The notes beneath the pieces are model-generated. The model was not told where the DNA came from. It searched no databases and saw nothing but the letters and a program-made list of their open reading frames with translations. A stretch of 64,000 nucleotides of DNA from Asterella californica. Its lineage: Eukaryota; Streptophyta; Marchantiopsida; Marchantiales; Aytoniaceae. The DNA lies in assembly GCA_036924285.1 (NCBI GenBank), contig JAYKYS010000006.1, forward strand, positions 32,276,001 through 32,340,000, in the 5' to 3' direction. The position numbers were made by a program, and so were the translations under genes. This document shows, piece by piece, positions 9,854-19,692 of the stretch; the first letter of the stretch is position 1, and every line of letters begins with the position of its first letter.

Positions 9854-12622
9854 TCACACTATATCTTCATCTTCTTCAATGATGTCGTTGGCAATATCTT
9901 CGTCATCCAAATCTTCTCCGTCATCATCCAAGATATCAAACTCTGCTCCGACTTCCTCCATGCTTATCCCTTCATCTCGCTTCTTGAAGAGTTTCACACG
10001 CTTGCCTGCAATGGGAACCTTGAGCTCTGCCCCATCAAGCTCTCTTAGTGAATAAGTGGCATTGTCAAGCACGACAAGAACCACATACGGGCCGAACCAT
10101 CGCTTAGAGAATTTTCTAAGCGCACTGTGTTGGTTGTCCAAGCTACTATCGTAGACCAACACCCAATCTCCTTCTTTAATCTCCTTTGGCCTTAATCGAT
10201 GACGCTTATCGAATCTGTCTTTGTTTCTCAAGCGCGCCTCTTTCAGCTTTGTAAAGGTGACATAAATACCTCTATGTCCTGCCCACAAGCTCTCATGAAA
10301 CTCCTGCATGAGTAACTTCTGCATGTCAACCTTGCACACAACCCTTTGTGGCATCTTACCACCTTGCTTAGCATGTTTCCACAAATAACCACCTTGTAGC
10401 AAGTAGTTATAAGCCTTCCTCCTGATTTGTTTAAAGTGGGCATCACTCCATCCTGGCTGTCTAGTCAACATGCTTAGATAGCGTCCTATGTCTATCCATT
10501 CTCCTTCATATATCTCTTCCATGAACGGTTTCGAATGCTCACTCTCACCTCCTTGAGCTCTACAGAAAACAGTAGTACCAACGTCTTCTGTATCTTCTAT
10601 CATCTCCTCCTCATCCTCATACCTCGCACGAGATAACATATCAGCTACTGGATTGTTCTTCCCCGCTATGTGTCGAAACTCAGGATTTAAGGACTTGATG
10701 TAAGCAATCCAGCGTAGCATAGCAATATCAGGGGTGTTACAATTTGTAATCATCCCTAATAGTGGTAAACAATCTGTTTCTACTATTACTGGCGCTCCAA
10801 TCAAATAGTCCTTTTCAGCTTTCATAGCTGTAACTACTCCCCATAACTCTCTCTTCACTTGAGGATAGTTTCTATGTCGCTCACTCAACACCTTTGCTCC
10901 AAATCTGACTGCAAAGCGATTCTCTTCTTCATCATCCTGTCCTACTGCCCATCCAATGGCTATCGGACTAGTATCAACAGTAAGTATCACTGGTTTGCTA
11001 TCCTCATAGCTCACACGACGAAGTACAGGTGGAGAAGATAACAATTGCTTTAATCTCTGAATCGCCTCAGTATGTCTCTCCTCCCATGCAAACCTCTTGT
11101 GCTTTCTCAACAGATCGTAAAGAGGATCTGCCACATGTGCAAAATGTGGAATCCACACATGATAGAAGACACAAGCTCCAAGAAACCTTCTCACCTCTGT
11201 TGTTGAACCACAAGTATCCTTCATCCGCCGTATAGCATCCACTTTACCAGGATCAGGCTTGCGTCCAAACCATCCACATAAGTGCCCCACAATCACAACC
11301 TCTCGCACTCCAAATGAAGACTTGGCACCTGATAGTGTCAAATGCGCCTCTTCAAGTCGTGATAAGATTTTATCACAATCTGAAATGTGATCAGCAACAA
11401 AGTTTCTACACCCCTTCTGATCCATTGTCTCATCTTTCTCCTCCTCAACGCATCCTTTAATTGGAATGTCATCCAAGAAAGGCATGGTCTTCTCAGGAAT
11501 GAACTCACGGAGAACCTTGTTCATCCCGTTCATCATGTGCGCTACCGAGTTTGTTGCTCCTTGTGGTAGTGTGCACATTCTGACCAACCCCAACGGTGTC
11601 CTCATGGTGGTGATATCTCTACTCTGTTCAGCAAGTTGAAACTGATCGTATCCAGAGTAAAGATCTCCTATAGAGTAAATAGCCCTCCCAGCAAACGCTT
11701 CAGCAAACTCTCCGACGATAGGTCCTATGCCTGTATTTCTGATGGTCACTTGGTTCACAGGTTGCATATCTTGGATGAACCGTAATGCACCACTCTTCTT
11801 TGGTACTGTAAACCAACGACTAGAGTATGGTGCAAATGATGGTTCCAAGATCTTCATCTGCATCTTCTCCTTCAAGAGCTCTATGAGTTTTGGTAAATGC
11901 GCTCTAGGTACAGGAATTGGCCTCAAGTCCCAAGGAGCATGTGGAACTGTGAATATGATCATTGGCGCCACAATGCTAGGATCTACACATCCGATTTCTG
12001 AGGCTTCAAAAGCAAAAGCTTTCCCGTGCCTAGTTAACATCTCCCTAAACCTATTCTCCTCCACAGACAAAAGAAAATCTGTTGAACCAACCTTCAACTC
12101 CTTGAGCGTAGTTTCAGTGAACTTGTGACCGACCCGGCTAAGATCTCTCAAGCTTTTCTCCTTCGAAGATTGCTGGACTCGCTGGTTAGAATCACTAGGT
12201 AATGGCTGAGCAACAGGTTTTACCTTCTTGTCTACCGTTTTGTACCTAGTATCAACTCTAACTTCAGGATCTACGAATGACTCTATAGCTGTATAGAGCT
12301 CCCTAGAGTGTACTTCCACCACATGATCCTCATCTTCTTGCTCATGCATAGCAAGTTCATCGATGAAATCTCCCAACCCTAACTCCAAATAAACACCTTC
12401 TATCTTATCATCCTCTTCAAGCACACCAACTCTCTTTAGATCTTTTTCAGTTTTTCGCACAACTTTCTGCTCCCACTTCTGCAAGTCAGCAAGTCGTGTA
12501 TGTGTAGCAAATCCACTCCCAGAAAATCTCACAACTCCTGTACAAAAAGCACTTTCTTTCTCTAGCGAGAGTACCTTCTCCAGTGTACCACTATGTCCTC
12601 GCTCTATAGCAGTACTTGTCAA
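9854..12622 (-). pseudogene. GyL copy 1 pol: RT and RNase H, integrase core missing
   Basis: A 922-codon open frame with no ATG at its start. It is entered from gag by a probable -1 shift at 12619-12627. RT carries the catalytic MPFLDDIPIKG, RNase H starts at VILTVDTSPIAIGW, and the connection ends in ADMLSRARY. The integrase zinc-finger half (HESLWAGHRG) runs directly into KLKEARLRNKDRF. The 244 residues in copy 2 that hold CC of the HHCC finger and the DDE core are gone. The junction lies at an 8-base repeat, TTCAGCTT, at 10242-10249. The C-terminal GPY-type module (RWFGPYVVLVV) remains. Without integrase this copy could not insert by its own protein. Confidence 0.9.
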
Positions 12623-12627
12623 AAATC
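12619..12627 (-). promoter_or_regulatory. Probable -1 frameshift site between gag and pol
   Basis: In sense the gag frame ends GAT-TTT-TGA, a run of five T followed by the stop. The pol frame is open in -1 and has no Met for about 90 codons, so it needs a shift here. The same site occurs in copy 2 at 46002-46010. I did not identify a stimulatory pseudoknot. Confidence 0.6.
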
Positions 12628-15000
12628 CTTGAACTCTTCCGTGACCTTAGGCAAGGAACCACCCCTCAGATAATCTCTGCTCCGCTCGTGGTTTGCTGAT
12701 ACAGTTAGAAACTGTACCGCTCTCTTGCCATCCTGACTTCTGATCCGCGCATAAGCAGATCCATCATCCAAAACCTTGGTCTCCATCCTCACAGCTGTAA
12801 TGTAAGGTTGACCGAGTATCACCGGGTATGATGTACTATCTTGAACAAAGAAGTTTTGTTCTATAGTTACATCTCCCACCTTCACTTTCACATCAGGACA
12901 AGCTCCGTAGAGTTCTCCTCGTGTGTTGTTCGCCGTTCTGATCATCCAACCATGATCTATATCAACAGGCCATCCACCTTGCTTGTAGATGTCCTTAGAG
13001 ACAATATTGATCTCTGATCCATGATCAATGAGAGCAACCACCGGATCTGTCATCTCTCCCACCTTCACTAAGGCTTCGGTAGTAGCTCTAGCCCAATGTC
13101 CTCTAGTGTAATGACTAGGGACCTTGTCATCGTTATCATCCTCAAACCGAACCTTGCGGTTGATGCAGCATTGAGCTAGTTCTAACTCTTCCTCTCTTGA
13201 TATCCTTGTGTCTAATGCATTAGACACAGCGGTTTCTCCTGCCAATTGCCTTTTTCGTTTGATGGTGTCAATAATGACATCATGAAACTCCCTCTTGGCA
13301 ATCCCTAGAACCTCTCGCAAAGTAAACTCGATCCTGGCATTGAGTACTCTCTCTTCTAGTACTCCTTTCAGATCTGTAGCAGCTTCAATATCAGACTGAA
13401 GCTTGTATGAAGGAGATTTACCTTTCTCCTTACCTTTGCTCTTCTCTGAATTCTCGGGAGTAGAGGATATGACCTCTTCCATAGTCTCCTCTGGTAGAGG
13501 CATCATCTCCGGTCTGAACTTTTCTCCTCTTGTTTGCCTCTTGAGAGCTGTTCTCTCTTCGCTAGGGCCTGCTTCATCTCGTTTGCGCTTCTCCTCCATG
13601 AGAGCCTCATGTTGACTCTTCGCCAAATAAGCATGTACAGACATTGTATCCACGGGATCATCCCATCCAGTAGCACCTCTGATTGCTGTGGCTGTTCTGA
13701 GCAACTCCTCCCTTGCCATTTTCCCTCTTTTGTTCGTGCTTACCGCATGGCTCCACATATCAAGAGTATCTCCATCCTTCTTAGAAGCACTTCTTTCTCG
13801 TACTACCTCAACTCCATAAGTAGCAGCTTCTACCGACGCAGTAGCATGTTGAGATAGATACTCCTCCAGTACTTGCTTCATTCCTCCTTTCCCGAAGTTG
13901 GTTCTAAGAATCTCTCCATTATCCTTCAGAGCAATCTTTCCTTCCTTCCAATAGACTACTCCATCTCGTAGAGTTTTGGCAAAATCACCACACTCTCTTC
14001 GAGCATGATCAGAACTATCACACCAAATGCATCTCTGTACATAATCTTGCTTAGGAGCAAGTCTGGTATCATGTGCTCCTCCCTTCTCTTCCAACCTTGC
14101 TAACTTGATCTGCAAGTCCCTCATCCCTTTTACCAACTCTTCCATAGCATCTCTTTGCGGTGCAACTTTCGGGACAGGAATAGCAGGAAGTGGAACTTGA
14201 GGTACATGCACAATAGGTGCTTGCACATTGGGTACCATTGGTTGCCTACGAGGTACTATGATCGGTGGTGGTCTCTCTTCTTGTCTTACCACCACCTTCC
14301 CTCTCCGGTACTCTCGTTTGGCAAGTACACTCACTGCTTCAGAGACTTTTCTCCAATCAGTCGTGAGTCCGTTGTCTTCCATCCTATCTTCTAGAAGCAG
14401 CTCCAACTCCCTTTGTAATTCATTGTTGGCTGCTTGTAGAAACAACTCCACCTTGTCATTCTCCAATGTGAGCTTCTCCATCCGAGACAACTGAAGGAAT
14501 TGTCTCTCATACTCCCGAAATAGCTCTGTGGCAACAAGCCCTTTGTTGGGTTTGTTTACCCACTCCATGAATGACTTCTTAGTCACTCGGTCTGCATCTT
14601 CTAAAGAATACTCTTCTTTCAGCTGAAGAGTAAATCCTTCCCACGTAGCACCATGAGATCGGATGATGTCCTTCATGTGCTCTCGTAGTTCAGGTACGAC
14701 AGCAAACGCAAATGTACTCACCATCTCTCTTTCAGGCACCTTGCTCAACTCCATCTCTCGGGAATAGTACTTTAGGTACTTGGATATGTTCTTCCCGTCA
14801 AACTGATCTAGCAACCCCACAACAGATTGCAAGGCTTTAGTAGCCATTGCTTCTTTCCGTTCAGTGGCTTGCTGTTGTTGCATTACCAACGCGAATGCCT
14901 CAAGCAATCGCATATCAGACCGTGAAAGCTTGGTCACCTTTGGTGCCTCTCCAGATGTAGAAGCCTCATCTACGTAATGACCCAACCCTTCAATGTCCAT
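12619..15000 (-). CDS. GyL copy 1 gag-protease polyprotein
   Basis: A 793-codon open frame from ATG at 15000. The capsid region fills the first 230 residues (FDGKNISKYLKYYSREMELS, ELFREYERQFLQLSRMEKL). A Pro-rich linker follows, then a CX2CX4HX4C knuckle, CIWCDSSDHARREC, at about residue 330, and a Lys/Glu-rich linker. An aspartic protease near residue 660 has the active-site loop ALIDHGSEINIVS and the later VILGQPYITAVR. The protease would cut the polyprotein inside the particle. The active site reads D-H-G-S rather than the common D-S/T-G-A. The frame is undamaged and matches copy 2 almost throughout. Confidence 0.9.
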   Translation of the reverse strand: MDIEGLGHYVDEASTSGEAPKVTKLSRSDMRLLEAFALVMQQQQATERKEAMATKALQSVVGLLDQFDGKNISKYLKYYSREMELSKVPEREMVSTFAFAVVPELREHMKDIIRSHGATWEGFTLQLKEEYSLEDADRVTKKSFMEWVNKPNKGLVATELFREYERQFLQLSRMEKLTLENDKVELFLQAANNELQRELELLLEDRMEDNGLTTDWRKVSEAVSVLAKREYRRGKVVVRQEERPPPIIVPRRQPMVPNVQAPIVHVPQVPLPAIPVPKVAPQRDAMEELVKGMRDLQIKLARLEEKGGAHDTRLAPKQDYVQRCIWCDSSDHARRECGDFAKTLRDGVVYWKEGKIALKDNGEILRTNFGKGGMKQVLEEYLSQHATASVEAATYGVEVVRERSASKKDGDTLDMWSHAVSTNKRGKMAREELLRTATAIRGATGWDDPVDTMSVHAYLAKSQHEALMEEKRKRDEAGPSEERTALKRQTRGEKFRPEMMPLPEETMEEVISSTPENSEKSKGKEKGKSPSYKLQSDIEAATDLKGVLEERVLNARIEFTLREVLGIAKREFHDVIIDTIKRKRQLAGETAVSNALDTRISREEELELAQCCINRKVRFEDDNDDKVPSHYTRGHWARATTEALVKVGEMTDPVVALIDHGSEINIVSKDIYKQGGWPVDIDHGWMIRTANNTRGELYGACPDVKVKVGDVTIEQNFFVQDSTSYPVILGQPYITAVRMETKVLDDGSAYARIRSQDGKRAVQFLTVSANHERSRDYLRGGSLPKVTEEFKDF

Positions 15001-15040
15001 GGTGGCAAAACCACGCACGTACCTCTCACCCTAGACTTTT

Positions 15041-15058
15041 CACGTCGAGTTCACCAGC
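15041..15058 (-). other. Candidate primer-binding site of GyL copy 1
   Basis: Directly inside the 5' LTR the sense strand reads GCTGGTGAACTCGACGTG. This is where minus-strand DNA synthesis is primed in LTR elements. I could not match it to a particular tRNA 3' end. Copy 2 has the same sequence at 48424-48441. Confidence 0.4.
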
Positions 15059-17463
15059 TATCGTATAACGTGTTTTTCTGTCTAGGAATACACGGGGTAT
15101 ATGGTTGTGCAGAGGTATGTGGATTGACAAGGTTGGATCTAGATCTGGATGTTTCCACTCAAATGTTTCACTATCTACTCTTCTAGCCTGAGTGACCTTG
15201 TATCCGCTCGTCTCAAGTTTAAAGCTTGCTACGATCCAAGGTTACGTATAGGTTGCATAAACTTGTGTTACAAACAGATCTTTTGTATTCTAACTAAAAA
15301 TACTCAGATCTGTATTATCTAACTGAAGTTATTCCTCTATATCACTGGAAGCCTGACTTCTAAATAGCTCCCCAGCGACGCTAACTGCCCATCAATCCAA
15401 CTATCACAACTTCATAGTACAACCAGAAGACGCTATAAGATCACTCAATCAACTTGATAGAGTATCGATACAACTTGTTGTACACCCTGGTCTACCAAGC
15501 ATTCCAGCAAGGTAAAGCATGCATACTCCAAAACACTATTCAGATCTCAATATAGCACCAACGGCGGTAGTACCTGGCAGCTCCGAGAACCCAAACAGCG
15601 GCTTAAGACTCATGGTGACTCCGTTCTCCTTCATCACCAAGAGCTGAAATCAGCCCCATACCCTCCAATGTCGAATTGCATGCAGGCATGGCAGTTTCAG
15701 CAACAAACTCCTCTCCAAATTGATCGAAAATGACCAAAATGATCATAGATGATACCGAAAAACCCGAAATAGCTAATAACAGAAGTATTTTCGAACTTTG
15801 AGACCTCAGTCCTTCCAAACCACTCGACCAATGATGATCAAACTTCACAGGAAGCTTGATTGGACCCTTCACTCCTACCCTGAACAATTTTCAGGTCGAA
15901 ATCTCAAACCAATTCTCAGATATGGATCAAACCGTAATCTGTGCTAACTTCAGAGCTTTACAGACCCAGGTACATTTGATCCAAGATTCTGAACAAACTA
16001 CTCGACCATTTGAGGTGAAACTTCCCAAGTATCTTACTGATAAGACATTCTTCAATCCTGGAAAGTTTCACTCAGAAATTCGACTCATATCTTAAGCAAT
16101 AGCAAACTATCCATGGCTATCACAGTTCGCTGTCCCGCCTTATCCCATCTGCACTTCTCAACTTCAATCGGTCGGTTCAGAATCCAAATCGATCAAGAAA
16201 CTGATGAAATTGATATCAAAACGACCAGCACGTCGTCAGCTCTCCAACCCAACAGACAGCTCCTCAAAACTCCTCGCGAGTCTCTCGGAACAACCAGAAA
16301 CGTAGCAGTAGATACAAATTTCACCCCCCTCCACTCAATCGATCATAACGCGCTCATACTTTCATCAAATCGATCGATTCTTCAGCCCAGATTGTAGCCC
16401 CGGTCGAGAGCTCTCCAACCATACCCTTCGTTTCGCTAATGGTCCTCTGAAGCCTCCAGAAACCACAGAAACGTCGCGAGGATCAGCTAGAACACCATTG
16501 GTCCAAAAGTGGACCAATAAGAGCAAAAAGAACTTTACTTTTTGTCTTTTCTCCTCTTAACTTTTCCCTTAGAACGAATTTTTACTCTCCAAGGAGACAC
16601 AAGACATCAACAACACTCTAAGACCTCAGAAAATCCTTCAGATATGTCGATGGATTCTTCGCGGTCCGTAACTACACAGAAGCGCTCAACCAGAATGAAA
16701 CCAGTGAACCACAGACTAATACAACGTCAATATTACAACCTGGAAACGTTCTACAATAAAAGGTACGACAAAAGGAAACGGTGAAGCTATCACTCGATTG
16801 TAATATTCTTGCCCGAAGTTTCTCACGATCCAAGCCCCATGATTGATCTTCGGTCTGCAATGGCACCGGACATCGACCCAAAGGTTGAAAGGAACGTTCG
16901 ATGGATAGTTGAGATCCATCGTTCTTCACAACAAAATGTACACCGTCATATCCCAAGTCTCTCCGTATGTTACGATTGGAAGGATCACCGGAAGCTGTAA
17001 CTCCATCACCCTCCCCATGAACTCATCACCAAAGTACGCAACTAACCACTGTCGAAAGTGATCGCGGTGGATGCAATGAAGCTTGATGTGAAACGGATTC
17101 GGGAAAGGAAGATCTGGAACCGGTAACACACCTCCGTCCATAACCACCACTCCTGCAGTTCTTCACTCCTCCATGCAGACCACCGAGAACCCTTACGAAT
17201 CACCCGCTGAGAGAGAATGTCGTATGAACCTTCGACCCCCCATTTTATACACAATCGCGGCGACAAGGACCACTGAAGTGAACGCGCACAGATCGATGAC
17301 TTGGCACATTCCTCTACCGTGCGATCACTTAAACAGATAATCACAAACGTGGCACTCATCACACCGTTCGGCGAGTTACGCGATACGGTTCACGAAACAC
17401 GGAAAAGAAACACAACATAGGTTACACAAGAATTTCACACAGGAGCCGAACCACAACATGACA
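15059..17463 (-). repeat. GyL copy 1, 5' LTR with TATA-like box
   Basis: The promoter-bearing LTR. A TATA-like GTATAAAATG (sense) lies at 17241-17250, about 220 bases into the LTR. The same box occurs in the other three GyL LTRs. The LTR matches 7386-9790 at a constant offset of 7,673 with two visible substitutions. At 2.4 kb it is long for the superfamily. Confidence 0.9.
17240..17251 (-). promoter_or_regulatory. TATA-like box in GyL copy 1 5' LTR
   Basis: The sense strand reads TGTATAAAATGG, a good match to a plant TATA box, upstream of the long leader part of the LTR. The start site is not visible. Confidence 0.5.
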
Positions 17464-17467
17464 ACGG

Positions 17468-17846
17468 AAGCACAGGCAATCCAGTTCTGGTATAGGATAT
17501 TAGACCGGGAGCTGCGTGGGAGAGTTAGAGATGCTACTCTCCTTATAGATACCGCTCCGACATTAGCGGTTGTTTTTGGTCTGGCTGAGTGGATTGAATT
17601 CAACATGGTGGAGGAGAGGGTGGTGGTTGCCAGGTTCGACAAGGAGACAGCACATGAAGCGACCACCTCTTCTCGAGGATCACAGGCTACGCATTAGCGT
17701 GGTGGTGGTGGTGGTCGTGCAGAGCAGTCATGATCTCAAGGAGATGTTAGACGATCTGGTGGGCAGAAGCCCATGCCGTCCTTCTCTAGTCAGCAGCAAG
17801 CGGGTCCTTGTTGGACATGTGATGGTCTTCATCAGCAGAAGGACTG
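17468..17846 (+). pseudogene. Element X gag, part 2 with first zinc knuckle
   Basis: Resumes the capsid frame broken at 7385: AQAIQFWYRILDRELRGRV, then WIEFNMVEERVVVARFDKE. A stop at 17695 precedes a Gly-rich (GGT)n stretch. A zinc knuckle follows in another frame, CWTCDGLHQQKDC at about 17808-17847, one residue short of the usual CX2CX4HX4C. Chromovirus Y is inserted inside the codon of the last Cys, and X continues at 24797. Confidence 0.72.
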
Positions 17847-18960
17847 TTTCACGCACTTACCGCCTTGTTGCGCCAGCGGAAGCTCTTGCTCAGTAGGTCC
17901 TGAAATTCAAACCGCTAACCTGCAAACACAATCACAAGTTAGCGTCCATGCACCACTTACCTTAGTTCTGTTTGGTCCGGACCGGAGCCGGACCGTCTCC
18001 TTATTCATCAAGCTCAGCAGTTCTTGAGTCTCGACCTAGACCCGCCTAGGTCGGTCCCAAACATGAGCAAGTCACAAGATGACTTGGGACGGACTTCCCA
18101 TGAAGTCCAGGGTCCTAAACGGTGTCTCCAGCACACCTAACGGCCCAACCGCCCGTGGTGTCCGTCTGGGTCTAGACTCCCGAACGGTGGTCTAACTCGC
18201 CGACTCGTTTCCTAGTCTTGCCCCAACCCTTACAGTGTTCTTAAGTCCAGACGTCCAAGTCTGGACGAGAACGTGTCTTGGAACCCACCCAACCATCACC
18301 TCATGTCCCCAGAGTCCGCTCGCCGAACCCTGGGGTCGGGTACTCGTCCTGGCCCACCCAGACATCGAGCCCCCCTCATATATACTTCTGGGGATCGGCG
18401 GCCCCGCCCTCCTCTTTGGTCCCTGAAAATTATACCACAACTCGATTGTGGTTCGGTCATAACTTCCAGCTCGGAGGTCAGATCGAGGAATGTTATATAT
18501 CATTGGAAAGCTCTCGACTAGACCTTCCCAATGATACCTCACTCACATCGAGATCTTACGTGGAACTCCGTCCACGATTTAAAACGTCCCTGGAACTCCA
18601 ACACTTAGCTATTTTTCCGAGAATCTGTGGTCCAGACCCAGACTCGAACCCTGTGGTTCGTCTGCGTCTCGGATCCACGTCTCGGTCTCACGTCTCAGAC
18701 CTATGTCTGAGACTCATTTTTCAGTCTTTTCTCAGACTCGCCCTCTTAGATCAGCGTTCGTCTGGGGCCCTCTTGGGGTAGGCCCTTATGTCCTAACCCA
18801 AGGTTCCAACCTTGCTTCAAAAAACCACTTAGGGTTCATCTGATCCCAACTTCTCGGCCAAGCCGTTAAGTTCTACTCGCAGCATTCACAACCTAGCGCA
18901 AGTCCGCTAGGGTTCTGTTGTTCGCGTCTACGCTCGATCTTGAGAACGAGGGTCGCGACA
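17847..18960 (-). repeat. Chromovirus Y 3' LTR
   Basis: About 1,114 bp, fixed on the right by the TGTCGCGACC start (sense) next to the polypurine tract and on the left by the target duplication. The middle is rich in short degenerate repeats such as CACGTCTC and GACCTAG units. No coding frame is supported. Confidence 0.8.
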
Positions 18961-19692
18961 CTCACCCCCACTTTGGAAGTTGATGTCTTCATCAACAATG
19001 ATCCTTTAAGTTAACACCAAGTTCAAAATGGGTAGTCAACCCCTTGGCGTCAGAATTGCGTTCTGGTAGCTAACCCGCAATTCTCTTCTTGGCTTGAGTC
19101 TTAAGTTGTCGCTAGAACACTTAGAAAATTTCAACTAGTCTCAGGAAAAGCCTTACCTTTTTGGTTTATCCTAAACAAAACTAGTTGACAACTTCTAAAC
19201 ATTCTACTTAAGACTCTAACTTGCTAATTATAAGTATTCACACCTACTTACAAGGTCCCCCGAAACTCACTTTCCGGTCGCAATCTGATTTGACTTAGAC
19301 GCGCGACTAAGTTTACTTTGCAGTTAGAAAACCGCAAAGCAAGATCACCCCAAGCCCCAAGACAAGTATAAAATTTCATACTTGCTTTGCCAACGCTACG
19401 GCAAACCTAAGTCTTGACATCAAGACTTAGTCTTGATTTAGATGCTTATCCAAACCAGCTCGTTTCCTTTGAGTGTGCTTCGTTCCTCCTCTTGACAACA
19501 TCCTAGGCATCTGATCAGAACTAGTCATAGCCATGCACTACCAATACACTTAGACAATTTTTCAAGAAACAAATCTTTATTTCCAAACACAAGTCAAAGC
19601 TACAAAGTCCATCGGCCCAAATCGCCTCAAGTTGCTACTCGTATGGTTCGTCGTTTCTTCACCTCTCATTGGAAAAAGATGTCCTCATCTTG
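18961..19692 (-). other. Chromovirus Y 3' untranslated internal region
   Basis: Lies between the chromodomain stop and the 3' LTR. It begins (sense 3' end) with the polypurine tract at 18961-18974. No open frame or repeat of note was seen in the remaining roughly 700 bases. Confidence 0.65.

Larger units (their letters stand above)
7386..17463 (-). mobile_element. GyL copy 1: Ty3/Gypsy LTR retrotransposon, integrase deleted
   Basis: A complete minus-strand insertion of 10,078 bp with two 2,405-bp LTRs (7386-9790 and 15059-17463). It is flanked by the 4-base target duplication ACGG at 7382-7385 and 17464-17467. Sense order is 5' LTR, leader, gag-protease, RT-RNase H, 3' LTR. A polypurine tract, AGAAGGGGTGGA in sense, touches the 3' LTR at about 9791-9802. 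I saw only two differences between the LTRs (near 7943/15616 and 8767/16440), so the insertion is young. It sits inside the gag of X. Compared with copy 2 it lacks the integrase core. Confidence 0.93.

Noticed and set aside
10859..12128. Plus-strand frames opposite GyL pol
   Set aside because: Antisense shadows of the RT and RNase H frame; no domain features.
12620..12622. TTG at 12622 as the true start of GyL pol
   Set aside because: A TTG start would be unusual in a plant nuclear mRNA. The T run and overlapping stop fit a frameshift better.
17847..18960. Plus-strand frame at 18278-18781 in the Y LTR as a gene
   Set aside because: It lies wholly within the LTR, is Pro/Ser-rich by composition, and has no recognisable domain.
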